A stretch of 34,514 nt of DNA from Bradyrhizobium sp. ORS 375 (GCF_000239775.1 NZ_CAFI01000454.1:1-34514); one strand, 5' to 3'; positions 17,401 to 23,988 are shown, numbered from the stretch's first letter. The notes: generated from the letters alone by a model not told the origin. Numbers and translations are program-made.

Positions 17401-17432
17401 ACAAACGAAAAGGCCCCCTTTTCAGGGGGCCT
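17401..17432 (-). terminator. terminator of the HU gene
   Basis: The stem AGGCCCCC (17411-17418) / GGGGGCCT (17425-17432), read on the minus strand, is followed by TTTCGTTTGT. It lies 31 bp after the HU stop codon. Confidence 0.85.
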
Positions 17433-17462
17433 TCGCGCCTCATCGAAACTGCCGAAGCAGGA

Positions 17463-17765
17463 TCAGGCGACCGCGTCCTTGGCGGCCTTGACCGGGCGGG
17501 CGCGCACGATCTTGCGGGCCGGCTTGGCCTTGAACATCATCTCTTCGCCGGTGAAGGGGTTGGTGCCCTTGCGCGCCTTGACGGCCGGCTTCTTGACGAC
17601 GACGAACTTGGCGAAGCCCGGCACCAGGAACACGCCGTTCTTCTTCAGCTCCTTGTGGCCGACGTCCGTGAGCGTCTCCATGACGTTCTTGACGTCACGC
17701 TTGGACAGCTCGGTGGTGGTCGCGATCTTCTCGATGAGTTGCGACTTCGAGAGTTGGGTAGCCAT
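17463..17765 (-). CDS. HU-family DNA-binding protein
   Basis: This 100-aa nucleoid protein begins MATQLSKSQLIEKIATTTELSK. It has the HU helical body (about 1-45), the dimer segment VFLVPGFAKFVV and the DNA-binding beta-arm region ARKGTNPFTGEEMMFKAKPARK (about 65-86). The last residues (RARPVKAAKDAVA) form a short basic extension beyond the usual 90-aa length. AAGGAGAT before ATG 17765 is a strong ribosome-binding site. It is a monocistronic gene with its own terminator. Confidence 0.92.
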   Translation of the reverse strand: MATQLSKSQLIEKIATTTELSKRDVKNVMETLTDVGHKELKKNGVFLVPGFAKFVVVKKPAVKARKGTNPFTGEEMMFKAKPARKIVRARPVKAAKDAVA

Positions 17766-18333
17766 CGTATCTCCTTATGATTGGTACCGATGAATGACGT
17801 GACGACTGCGCGGCTATCAGCGCATTGCTGCGCAGACTGGTCGGGGTTTTCTGGCTGCATTGCACAGCCGGGACTTCAGTCGTCTGGTGGTGGTACACCC
17901 CGCGATTTTCGGGATTCTCCTGCATTTCAAGGGGCCCCGAAGCACCCACAGCGGCGCCAAAATTCCAACGGAGCGCGGAGAAGTCAAGCTGCGATGCCGA
18001 TCGAATGGAGCGTGCGATTCATTTTCCCCTATATTTCCAGGCATTTTCGATGCTCCTGCGTGATTTTGGCCGCACATGACCGGCAAAAAGCGCTGAAAAA
18101 CCCGTATGCGTACGCACCAGGCCGGTTCATTCGTGCTGCGAATCACGGCTGAAAACAGCGATTCGCCGGCGTCCAAACCGACTGCAGGCATCGTCGCGCG
18201 ACCCCACACATCCGCGCGAGCGCGCATCGCCGCAGGCTCAGGCGTGCTGCGCAGGCACGCGGATTGCTGCTATGGATCGGCATCCGCAGGCGGCCGTTGA
18301 ACATCCGCTTGAAGCTCAGGGAGACAAGAAACG
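17766..18333. other. 568-bp divergent intergenic region, HU / glyoxalase I
   Basis: No convincing gene was found; open frames are short, begin without ribosome-binding sites and show poor codon bias. The region holds the HU promoter and the glyoxalase promoter. AT-richer pockets occur near 17960 and 18010-18060. The length is unusual for this window, so an unrecognised RNA is possible but nothing specific is seen. Confidence 0.4.
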
Positions 18334-18786
18334 ATGCGTTATCTTCACACCATGCTGCGCGTGCGCAATCTCGACGTCGCGCTGAAATTCTATTCCGATG
18401 CGCTCGGCCTCAAGGAGGTGCGCCGGATCGACAACGACAAGGGCCGCTTCACCCTGGTGTTTCTCTGCGCACCCGAAGATGAACACCTGCTGAAGAGCCT
18501 GCCGCCGACCCGCGGCGCGCCGCTCGTCGAGCTCACCTACAATTGGGACGAGGAAAAATACGGCGAGGATCGCTTCTTCGGCCACCTCGCCTACGAGGTC
18601 GACGACATCTACGCCACCTGCGACCGCCTGATGAAGCTCGGCGTCACCATCAACCGGCCGCCGCGCGACGGCAACATGGCGTTCGTCCGCTCGCCCGACC
18701 TGCACTCGATCGAGCTGTTGCAGAAGGGCGAGCCGAAGGCCCCCGCCGAGCCGTGGCTGTCGATGCCGAACACCGGACATTGGTAG
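18334..18786 (+). CDS. gloA: glyoxalase I (lactoylglutathione lyase), VOC family
   Basis: This 150-aa enzyme of the vicinal-oxygen-chelate fold isomerises the glutathione hemithioacetal of methylglyoxal to S-lactoylglutathione. The four metal ligands expected from the E. coli enzyme are present: H5 (MRYLHTM), E66 (APLVELTYNW), H84 (FGHLAYEV) and E127 (HSIELLQ). NRPPRDGNMAFVRSPD is typical of the family. The C-terminus has a 15-residue extension ending NTGHW. AGGGAGAC lies before the ATG. It may be co-transcribed with the 26-aa gene downstream. Confidence 0.92.
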   Translation: MRYLHTMLRVRNLDVALKFYSDALGLKEVRRIDNDKGRFTLVFLCAPEDEHLLKSLPPTRGAPLVELTYNWDEEKYGEDRFFGHLAYEVDDIYATCDRLMKLGVTINRPPRDGNMAFVRSPDLHSIELLQKGEPKAPAEPWLSMPNTGHW

Positions 18787-18883
18787 GCGTCGCAAGGCGC
18801 TCATCCCCTGCATCACGGCCGGAACATCAAGCCCACCCTCGCGTTGTCGCTCCGATTGACGGAGAGGATATGAGGAGGCCGAG

Positions 18884-18964
18884 ATGGGTCGAGGAATCTT
18901 GCTGTGGTTGTTGGGCGTGCCGATCCCGGTGATCATTCTGCTGTGGCTGTTCTTCGGCCGCTGA
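18884..18964 (+). CDS. very small hydrophobic membrane protein (26 aa)
   Basis: A strong AGGAGG precedes ATG 18884 by 7 bp. The 26-codon frame encodes one transmembrane helix: MGRGILLWLLGVPIP, then VIILLWLFFGR. The Gly-Val-Pro-Ile-Pro centre with a C-terminal Arg matches the form of tiny membrane proteins widespread in proteobacteria. A strong terminator follows 47 bp later, which shows that this segment is transcribed. Function is unknown. An overlapping ATG at 18870 opens a non-hydrophobic frame that looks spurious. Confidence 0.75.
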   Translation: MGRGILLWLLGVPIPVIILLWLFFGR

Positions 18965-19011
18965 TCGCCGGGAACGACGACAAGAGACTGATTACGCGAC
19001 GCGTTCAACCG

Positions 19012-19039
19012 AAAAGCCCCGCCAGAAGCGGGGCTTTTT
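19012..19039 (+). terminator. intrinsic terminator
   Basis: An 11-bp stem, AAAAGCCCCGC (19012-19022) with GCGGGGCTTTT (19028-19038), includes its own T-run. It ends the gloA/small-gene transcript and, being A-flanked on the left, can also act leftward. Confidence 0.85.
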
Positions 19040-19094
19040 GCGTTAACATGTGCAAACAAGAACACGACGCATCGCGTGATGGGGGAGGCACGAC

Positions 19095-19736
19095 ATGTCC
19101 AACAAAGCCAAACTGACGATCTGGGGTCGCACCAATTCGGTCAACGTGCAGAAGGTGCTGTGGTGTCTGGCCGAGCTTGACCTGACGTATGAGCGCATCG
19201 ATGCCGGCATGCAGTTCGGCCGCAACAACGAAGCCGATTACCTCGCGATGAATCCGAACGGCCGCATCCCGACCCTGGTCGACGGTGACTTCGTGCTGTG
19301 GGAGAGCAACGCGATCATGCGATATCTCTGTCTCGCCTATGGCGGCGACACCCCGCTCTATCCTGCGCAGCCGCGACACCGCGCAGCCGTCGAGCGCTGG
19401 CTCGACTGGACGTTGTCGACGGTGCAGTCGATCGAGCGCCCGCTGTTCTGGGGCCTCGTGCGCACGCCGCCTGGGCAGCGCGACATGACGGCGCTGCAGA
19501 AGGCCGCCGACGACGCCGCGGCGATGTGGCGCATTCTCGACGCGCACCTCGCCACACGCAGCCATGTCGAGGCGGACAGCTTCACGCTCGCCGACATCGC
19601 GCTCGGCGCCTATGCGCGGCGCTGGTTCGGGGTGGAAGGCGTGACCAAGCCGGAGCTGTCGAACCTGACGCGCTGGTACGAACGCATCGCCCAGCGACCG
19701 GCCTTCATCCGGCACATCGCGCCGCCGCTGTCTTGA
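19095..19736 (+). CDS. glutathione S-transferase family protein
   Basis: The 213-aa protein has an N-terminal thioredoxin-like domain (about 6-85: KLTIWGRTNSVNVQKVLWCLAEL, NPNGRIPTLVDGD, then LWESNAIMRYL with the glutathione-binding Glu-Ser) and an all-helical C-terminal domain (about 95-210) with the GST motif FTLADIALGAYARRW. Asn-Ser at residues 14-15 occupies the usual catalytic region. The substrate cannot be told from sequence. GGGGGAGG precedes ATG 19095. It is transcribed alone after the terminator at 19012. Confidence 0.92.
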   Translation: MSNKAKLTIWGRTNSVNVQKVLWCLAELDLTYERIDAGMQFGRNNEADYLAMNPNGRIPTLVDGDFVLWESNAIMRYLCLAYGGDTPLYPAQPRHRAAVERWLDWTLSTVQSIERPLFWGLVRTPPGQRDMTALQKAADDAAAMWRILDAHLATRSHVEADSFTLADIALGAYARRWFGVEGVTKPELSNLTRWYERIAQRPAFIRHIAPPLS

Positions 19737-19740
19737 GGCG

Positions 19741-20013
19741 TCAGCGCCGGGCGGATGTGCCCATCTCCACGCTCAGGGCTCCGCCGACCTTCACGCAAGT
19801 GTCGGTGCCCTCGACGCGGACGAAACTGGCGCCGTAGGCTCCGCAAGGATTGCCGGTGACCGCGGCGGGCCGCGATGCTGCCGGCTTGCTGCCGGCGCTG
19901 GCCTTCGGTGTCGCCGGCGGTGACATCAGGAGCGACGATCCAGGCGAGCCAGCAGATGCCGGACTTGCGGCGGCCAGCCACGCGATGATGCCGAGAATGA
20001 AAGACCTGCTCAT
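19741..20013 (-). CDS. miniature porin-like exported protein (90 aa)
   Basis: ATG 20013 opens a signal peptide (SRSFILGIIAWLAAASPASA), a Ser/Pro/Ala-rich linker (about 22-52) and a terminal segment CGAYGASFVRVEGTDTCVKV ending GGALSVEM. The last part strongly resembles the first beta-strand motif of rhizobial Porin_2 proteins (C-x-x-Y-G-x-x-F-x-x-x-x-G-T-D-T-C-x-K-x-G-G), but the remaining strands of a 450-500-aa porin are absent. It is either a truncated porin or a stand-alone small protein with the two-cysteine motif. It converges with the GST gene, 4 bp apart. Confidence 0.75.
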   Translation of the reverse strand: MSRSFILGIIAWLAAASPASAGSPGSSLLMSPPATPKASAGSKPAASRPAAVTGNPCGAYGASFVRVEGTDTCVKVGGALSVEMGTSARR

Positions 20014-20060
20014 CCGCGCTTGATAGCGCGTCGGTCGCACGGACGCGACAGCGCGATGCG

Positions 20061-20318
20061 CTACTTGCCGATGAACTTGACGCCAACGGAAGCGCCGCGG
20101 CGCCAGACCACCTGGCACAGCCGGCCGGTGCGGGCGTCGCGGGCGAAGGCGAGCCGGATCGTGGCGGGCAGCGCCGCAGCGTCCTCAAGGGTCAGCTTGG
20201 CTCCGGCGCTGGAGATGTCCTGGACCAGGCAGTGGCGCACCGCGAAGCCGCCATCCAGCGTGATCCACGCCGGCTGCTTCATCGACTTGCGGGCTTCCCG
20301 CTTCTTGGTCGCGGCCAT
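20061..20318 (-). CDS. short PilZ-domain protein (85 aa)
   Basis: The product starts MAATKKREARKSMKQPAWI and contains the PilZ second motif DISSAG (D-x-S-x-x-G), followed by beta-strands (LPATIRLAFARD, CQVVWRRGASVGVKFIG). The PilZ fold binds cyclic di-GMP when an N-terminal RxxxR is also present. Here the basic stretch is KKREARK, in which the arginines are three rather than four apart, so ligand binding is uncertain. It is a single-domain protein without an output domain, so it probably acts by partner binding. ATG 20318 was chosen over an upstream frame extension lacking similarity. Confidence 0.8.
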   Translation of the reverse strand: MAATKKREARKSMKQPAWITLDGGFAVRHCLVQDISSAGAKLTLEDAAALPATIRLAFARDARTGRLCQVVWRRGASVGVKFIGK

Positions 20319-20465
20319 CAATCCTGCTCCTGCTCGCCCGCTGCAGTACGGCAAGGACCCTAATGGACAGTTGATCGGACCAACGACGGACTGCGACCGG
20401 TCGACACGCGGCGGCCGCCGTGCGGCGACGCGAACAGTGCTTGAGGAGAAAAATACCGGCGCGGA

Positions 20466-20480
20466 TGGCGCTCCCTAGCG
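20466..20480. repeat. distal attachment-site repeat of the tRNA-Glu element
   Basis: TGGCGCTCCCTAGCG is identical to 22404-22418, which is the 3' end of the intact tRNA-Glu gene on the minus strand. The match begins exactly at the CCA end. Confidence 0.85.
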
Positions 20481-20520
20481 AAGAGCGGCATTTGAACGAA
20501 ATCAGATACTTAGGTCGCTT

Positions 20521-20575
20521 TTTGGGGAAGCGCTCCAGCCTTCAATTATAAAGGCTTCTGGAAACGCTCCCCAAA
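20521..20575. repeat. long imperfect inverted repeat near the left end of the element
   Basis: TTTGGGGA (20521-20528) pairs with TCCCCAAA (20568-20575), GCG with CGC, and AGCCTT (20537-20542) with AAGGCT (20551-20556), forming a 55-nt imperfect hairpin 40 bp inside the attachment repeat. It may be an integrase arm site, a terminator, or a folded RNA. Confidence 0.55.
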
Positions 20576-20590
20576 CGGTTGACCGGATCC

Positions 20591-21082
20591 ATGGAAGGCG
20601 ATCAAGTGCGCATCATCCCGCATAGCCCGAAGGGCATTCCGGACACCGGCAGCTTCGAGGTGCGCTTCGCCGACGGCCGGCCCTCGGTCTATTTCTATTG
20701 GGACAACAATCCCGGCCGGCGATCTCAATGGGCGGCGTGACGTCGGATGCGCGACGCCATGACGGCCGCCGGCCTGCCGCTCGACTGCAGGCCGCACGGG
20801 CTACGCAAGACGCTCGGCCGCCTGCTCGCCGATGCCGGCGCGACCGCTCACGAGATCATGGCCGCCCTCGGCCACATGACCCTCGCCGAGGCCGAGCACT
20901 ACTCCCGCGAAGCCGACCGCCGCCGCGGCGGTAAGCGCGCTATCTTGAAGCTGGAAGACCACAAGGCGAACAGATCGCCCAGGCCGGACTTTGTCAGTGA
21001 AGGAAGTGACCCGAGCGCTAAGCGACAACATCATCCGGCCCTGCCGCAATTGTACTTGAGCTGGACAGCGAGCTGCGGCTGA
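20591..21082 (+). pseudogene. tyrosine integrase remnant 1 (C-terminal catalytic part)
   Basis: Residues from 20747 read MRDAMTAAGLPLDCRPHGLRKTLGRLLADAGAT, then IMAALGHMTLAEAEHYSREADRRRGGKRA. This is the C-terminal tyrosine-recombinase region with HGLRK (HxLR), ALGH and the catalytic Tyr near HYS. Upstream, in the same phase, 49 codons from ATG 20591 (IPHSPKGIPDTGSFEVRF ... FYWDNNPGRR) end at an in-frame TGA (20738-20740). The roughly 200 residues normally in between are missing. Either an internal deletion joined the two ends of one gene, or the first part is a separate small gene. It cannot make an active integrase. Confidence 0.7.
20850..20895. repeat. 46-bp direct repeat shared by the two integrase remnants (copy 1)
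   Basis: 46 bases are identical to 22205-22250 (copy 2) within a longer region of homology, covering the codons for EIMAALGHMTLAEAE. The copies are 1355 bp apart and flank the HNH-like gene, so recombination between them would delete it. Confidence 0.8.
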
Positions 21083-21195
21083 GCTCGAGTCCGGCCAATT
21101 GGAACGATAGCTAGACTTTCGATCAGAAGGAAAGTTGCTTCTTATGAACCCACGAAATTCGAGCTTTGATCGAGCAGCCGGTGGAGATAGGAGAC

Positions 21196-22080
21196 ATGAC
21201 GAAAAAGGCACCATACGCACGTGGGCGCATGCTCTGTATTTTCTGCGGAAGCCCTGGTGTCACCAAAGAGCATTTTTGGGGACGACGTTTCGCTAGGTAC
21301 TTTCCCGATCATCTGCTGCGTACTCAACACCACACGATGAATCTCGATCCGGCAACCTGGCTTTACTCAGTCGAGAGCGGCAGACTCAATCGTCGCCAAG
21401 GTGGCTTGGTAGCGAGTCAGCTAAAGGTTGTTTGCCGCGCCTGCAACGAAGGCTGGATGCGTGAGAGCGTTCATGAACCAGCGGCCCAGACACTTAAATC
21501 GCTGTTTCTGGGACGATGGCCGACACTTGGCCTCGCTGAGATGCTAGCGATCTCGCGTTGGACGACACTCTTCACGATGATTCATGACTTCACCAATCCC
21601 GCCTCCTTGAGCATCAATCCGTCCGACCGCGCGTACTTCAGAGAAAATCGACTACCGCCGATTGGCTGGACGATAATGATCGGCCGATACAGCGAGCTGC
21701 GGCTGGACCGTCAAAGCGCGGCCAATCAATTTGGTTACCGGATTGTTGCGAAGGATGGACCAGAACCGATCGACGGTCCAAACAACGCCCACACGAACGC
21801 GATTGCTGCAGGAAAAATCGTGTTACGCAGCAGTCAACTTCCCTCTGAAGCCGAAGATCCCGCGGAGTTTGCAGCTCGTTACGGCTTAACAATAATTTGG
21901 CCGGCACCCGAGGCGTTCAAGATCCCTCCAACTGAGCACGATTATCGGTCATTTGATGTGATGGCTACCGATATAGCTCGCCGCCTTCGACTGCCGTTCA
22001 TCTCATACGAGGCCAATGCTTTATCCTCTTCAAAGAACTTAGCCCGACCAGGACTTGACCTAATTAGTCGACGCTCCTGA
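21196..22080 (+). CDS. HNH-like nuclease-type protein, element cargo
   Basis: The 294-aa product has an N-terminal zinc-ribbon/HNH-like core: C14-x2-C17 (MLCIFCGSPG), then TKEH (E25, H26), and C80-x2-C83-N84 in VVCRACNEGWM. The arrangement CxxC...EH...CxxCN-x-GWM is that of an uncharacterised family resembling HNH endonucleases. The remaining 200 residues show no recognised domain. ATG 21196 follows GGAGATAGGAGA, and the frame is open upstream to 21166. Codon use is clearly less GC-biased than in flanking genes, indicating transfer. It lies between two integrase remnants. A defence role is possible but unproven. Confidence 0.7.
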   Translation: MTKKAPYARGRMLCIFCGSPGVTKEHFWGRRFARYFPDHLLRTQHHTMNLDPATWLYSVESGRLNRRQGGLVASQLKVVCRACNEGWMRESVHEPAAQTLKSLFLGRWPTLGLAEMLAISRWTTLFTMIHDFTNPASLSINPSDRAYFRENRLPPIGWTIMIGRYSELRLDRQSAANQFGYRIVAKDGPEPIDGPNNAHTNAIAAGKIVLRSSQLPSEAEDPAEFAARYGLTIIWPAPEAFKIPPTEHDYRSFDVMATDIARRLRLPFISYEANALSSSKNLARPGLDLISRRS

Positions 22081-22092
22081 GCACTATGAAAG

Positions 22093-22380
22093 GTGCTCAC
22101 TGCCGACGGCTTCTCCGGCTGCATGCGCGACGCAGCCGCCGGACTGCCCTCGCTCGGCAAGCGCAAGGCGGCCGAACTGCTTGCAGATGCCGGCGCTACA
22201 GCTGACGAGATCATGGCCGCCCTCGGCCACATGACCCTCGCCGAGGCCGAACGCTACGCCCGCCAAGCCGACCGCCTTCTCCGCGGCAAGCGCGCGCTGG
22301 TCAAGCTCGAGAACATAAAGCGAACAGGATTCCCCAAACCCAACCTGCGAGTTTGGGGAAACAGGAAAAAAGCTGAGTAA
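22093..22380 (+). pseudogene. tyrosine integrase remnant 2 (C-terminal end)
   Basis: The frame reads TADGFSGCMRDAAAGLPSLG, then LLADAGATADEIMAALGHMTLAEAERYARQADRLLRGKRA. It is homologous to the C-terminus of remnant 1, but the HGLRK segment with the catalytic arginine has been lost by an internal deletion (AAGLPSLGKRKAAELL). Everything upstream of TADGFSG is absent. It ends 23 bp before the tRNA attachment site, the usual place for the integrase gene of a tRNA-borne element. No functional start codon is evident. Confidence 0.75.
22330..22360. repeat. perfect 10-bp inverted repeat near the right end of the element
   Basis: TTCCCCAAAC (22330-22339) pairs with GTTTGGGGAA (22351-22360), inside the end of integrase remnant 2 and 44 bp from the attachment site. 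It contains the same TTTGGGGA word as the left-end hairpin at 20521. Confidence 0.65.
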
Positions 22381-22403
22381 TTTCAATGCCAAAAACAGGG
22401 TGC

Positions 22404-22478
22404 TGGCGCTCCCTAGCGGAATCGAACCGCTCTCTCCACCGTGAAAGGGTGGCGTCCTAACCGATAGACGAAGGGAGC
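22404..22478 (-). tRNA. tRNA-Glu (anticodon TTC)
   Basis: The minus strand gives acceptor GCTCCCT pairing with AGGGAGC, anticodon loop CTTTCAC (anticodon TTC, glutamate) on a CCACC/GGTGG-type stem, T-arm with GGTTCGATTCC, and an encoded CCA (22404-22406). Its 3' end is the integration site of the element to its left; the gene itself remains intact. Confidence 0.95.
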
Positions 22479-22696
22479 ACGACGCACGATACCGCGGAGG
22501 CACGAGGCCCCGGCGCCATCGCCGTTTGCGCGCTTCTTTGAAAACCATCACCAAATCAGTGTCTTGCGACCATGATCTGCGAGGTCGGCTGAACCATCGA
22601 AGATGATTCCGTGCCGCGCGCGCCGAACGTATAGAGACGTTTGCCCGCCCGGGCAAGCCGCCCGTGACCGCATTTACCGGCCGCGACTGGCCATGC

Positions 22697-23029
22697 TCAA
22701 CGCGCCGCAAACAGCGGCGAGATCCCGTCGGTGTCGATCAACACGATCCCGTCCTCGACCTTCACAGGGTACTCGGCCAGCGCACTCTCCGACGGGTGCA
22801 CGGGCAGTCCGGTCAGCGCGTCCCAGGTCCAGTTGTGCACCGGACAGCTCAGCAGTCGGCCGTCGAAGCCCGCCTCCTCCATCGGCGCCGCGGTATGCGG
22901 GCACACGCCCTGGAACGCCTTGAGCTCACCGTTGTCGGGCCAGGCGAGGATGATGAGCTGGGCATCGGCGATGACCAGGCGCATGCCACCTTCGTCGATC
23001 GTGTCGGCCTTGCAGGCGCGGGTGAACAT
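22697..23029 (-). CDS. Rieske-type [2Fe-2S] ferredoxin
   Basis: This 110-aa single-domain Rieske protein has ligands C43-x-H45 (VCPHTAAP) and C62-x2-H65 (SCPVHNWTWD), with 16 residues between the pairs, as in dioxygenase-type soluble Rieske ferredoxins. It probably carries electrons in the cytoplasm; there is no signal peptide or membrane anchor. The start at ATG 23029 is fixed by GAGGAGG 8 bp upstream. No oxygenase or reductase gene lies beside it, so the partner is unknown. It is divergent from the sigma-54-controlled gene at 23236. Confidence 0.88.
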   Translation of the reverse strand: MFTRACKADTIDEGGMRLVIADAQLIILAWPDNGELKAFQGVCPHTAAPMEEAGFDGRLLSCPVHNWTWDALTGLPVHPSESALAEYPVKVEDGIVLIDTDGISPLFAAR

Positions 23030-23125
23030 GCGCGGTGCCTCCTCGTGCTCGTGATGCAATTTTCGCCAACGATCGAGTCGAGCAAGACTCGTTCCGGGCG
23101 CTCGCGCCCGTTGCGCGCAAAACGA

Positions 23126-23141
23126 TGGCACCCTTCTTGCT
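23126..23141 (+). promoter_or_regulatory. sigma-54 promoter
   Basis: TGGCAC-CCTTC-TTGCT matches the -24/-12 consensus TGGCACG-N4-TTGCW with one change (C for G after TGGCAC) and correct spacing. The start would be near 23152, 84 bp before the unknown gene at 23236. A dyad CGAGTC-N6-GACTCG (23074-23091) about 70 bp upstream of the start sits where an enhancer-binding activator would. No NifA-type TGT-N10-ACA was found. Confidence 0.7.
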
Positions 23142-23235
23142 GCCCGCCCTGCAGAGACATCGTCGAACGCGTCGCTCTTGTCGCGAAAGCGACAGAGCCA
23201 CCAGCGTGCCGGCGAGCTGCGCGATGGAGTGTGAC

Positions 23236-23988
23236 ATGACCGACATGACGGAGTTGAGGACACGCAAGGAGCCGCTCAACCTCGCCATCGTCCATGTCGA
23301 TCCCGATGCCTTCATTGCCAACCTGATGGGATGGCTCGAGATCACCGCGTTCATCAAGGCCCAGCGCGCCGGCGAGGCAACGGCGCCGGCCGACGGCAAG
23401 ACGCCGCCTTTGTCGGCCGCGCAGCTCAAGACCGGCGGCGTGCACGAGGTCGGCAACGACGCCCTGTTTGCGTTTGCGATGACGGCCGCGCTCAAGGGCG
23501 ACAAGGCCGCCGTCGACAAGGTCGAGACCGCCCTGCTCGAGCAGATGGGACAGGACTTTCCCGGCTCGTTCGCGCTCTGGCACTTCCGCACCACCATCGA
23601 TGCGCCGACAACGCTGGACGATTTTGTCGGTCAGGCCGGCAAGAAGCTGCTCGCAGGCGACCTGCCACCGCCGCCGCTGCGTCCCAAGGAAAATTGGAGC
23701 GCGGGCCTGCGCTTCTTCGAGAAGGCGCGCAAATCCAACTTCATTCACGAGGTCATGTACCCGCTGGCGAAATGGACGCGGGCGCGCTGGACCGAGACGG
23801 CCGAGAAAGGCGTCGCCTTCCTGCATCACATCGAGGACAACGTCCCGGTGCTGCGCGAGGTGTTGGAGGAGCCGCGCAACGATCAGGCGTTCATCGCCAA
23901 TGTGCTGCTGCGGCTGGCGCCGGCGGTCGACATGGAGCTGAACGAGGAATACCAGGGCTTTCTGCGCTCGCTGGCTCGGCGCAACTGA
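23236..23988 (+). CDS. unknown protein behind a sigma-54 promoter (250 aa)
   Basis: I do not recognise this family. The product is soluble, without signal peptide or membrane segments. It has mixed alpha-helical character and several aromatic-rich segments (LMGWLEITAFIKAQRAG, FALWHFRTTID, FIHEVMYPLAKWTRARW, FLHHIEDNVPVL). Histidines and glutamates occur in pairs (FLHHIED, FIHEV), but no metal motif is clear. ATG 23236 is preferred over 23224 because GGAG lies 7 bp before it. It is divergent from the Rieske ferredoxin and ends at a hairpin. Sigma-54 control suggests a nitrogen- or carbon-responsive role. Confidence 0.8.
   Translation: MTDMTELRTRKEPLNLAIVHVDPDAFIANLMGWLEITAFIKAQRAGEATAPADGKTPPLSAAQLKTGGVHEVGNDALFAFAMTAALKGDKAAVDKVETALLEQMGQDFPGSFALWHFRTTIDAPTTLDDFVGQAGKKLLAGDLPPPPLRPKENWSAGLRFFEKARKSNFIHEVMYPLAKWTRARWTETAEKGVAFLHHIEDNVPVLREVLEEPRNDQAFIANVLLRLAPAVDMELNEEYQGFLRSLARRN

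Larger units (their letters stand above)
20466..22418. mobile_element. small integrated element in tRNA-Glu (about 1.94 kb)
   Basis: The 15 bp at the 3' end of tRNA-Glu including CCA (TGGCGCTCCCTAGCG, 22404-22418 as read on plus) recur exactly at 20466-20480. This is the expected footprint of tyrosine-integrase insertion into a tRNA 3' end. Between the repeats lie two decayed integrase fragments and one intact HNH-like gene of lower GC than the flanks. No intact integrase remains, so the element is probably immobile. Hairpins containing TTTGGGGA lie about 40 bp inside each end. Confidence 0.8.

Noticed and set aside
18870-18932. Overlapping 20-codon frame starting 14 bp before the 26-aa membrane gene
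   Set aside because: Its product has no hydrophobic or conserved pattern, while the nested frame encodes a clean membrane helix with AGGAGG at good spacing.
22930-23125. NifA upstream activator site for the sigma-54 promoter
   Set aside because: TGT occurrences were checked, but none has ACA ten bases later; another activator is more likely.
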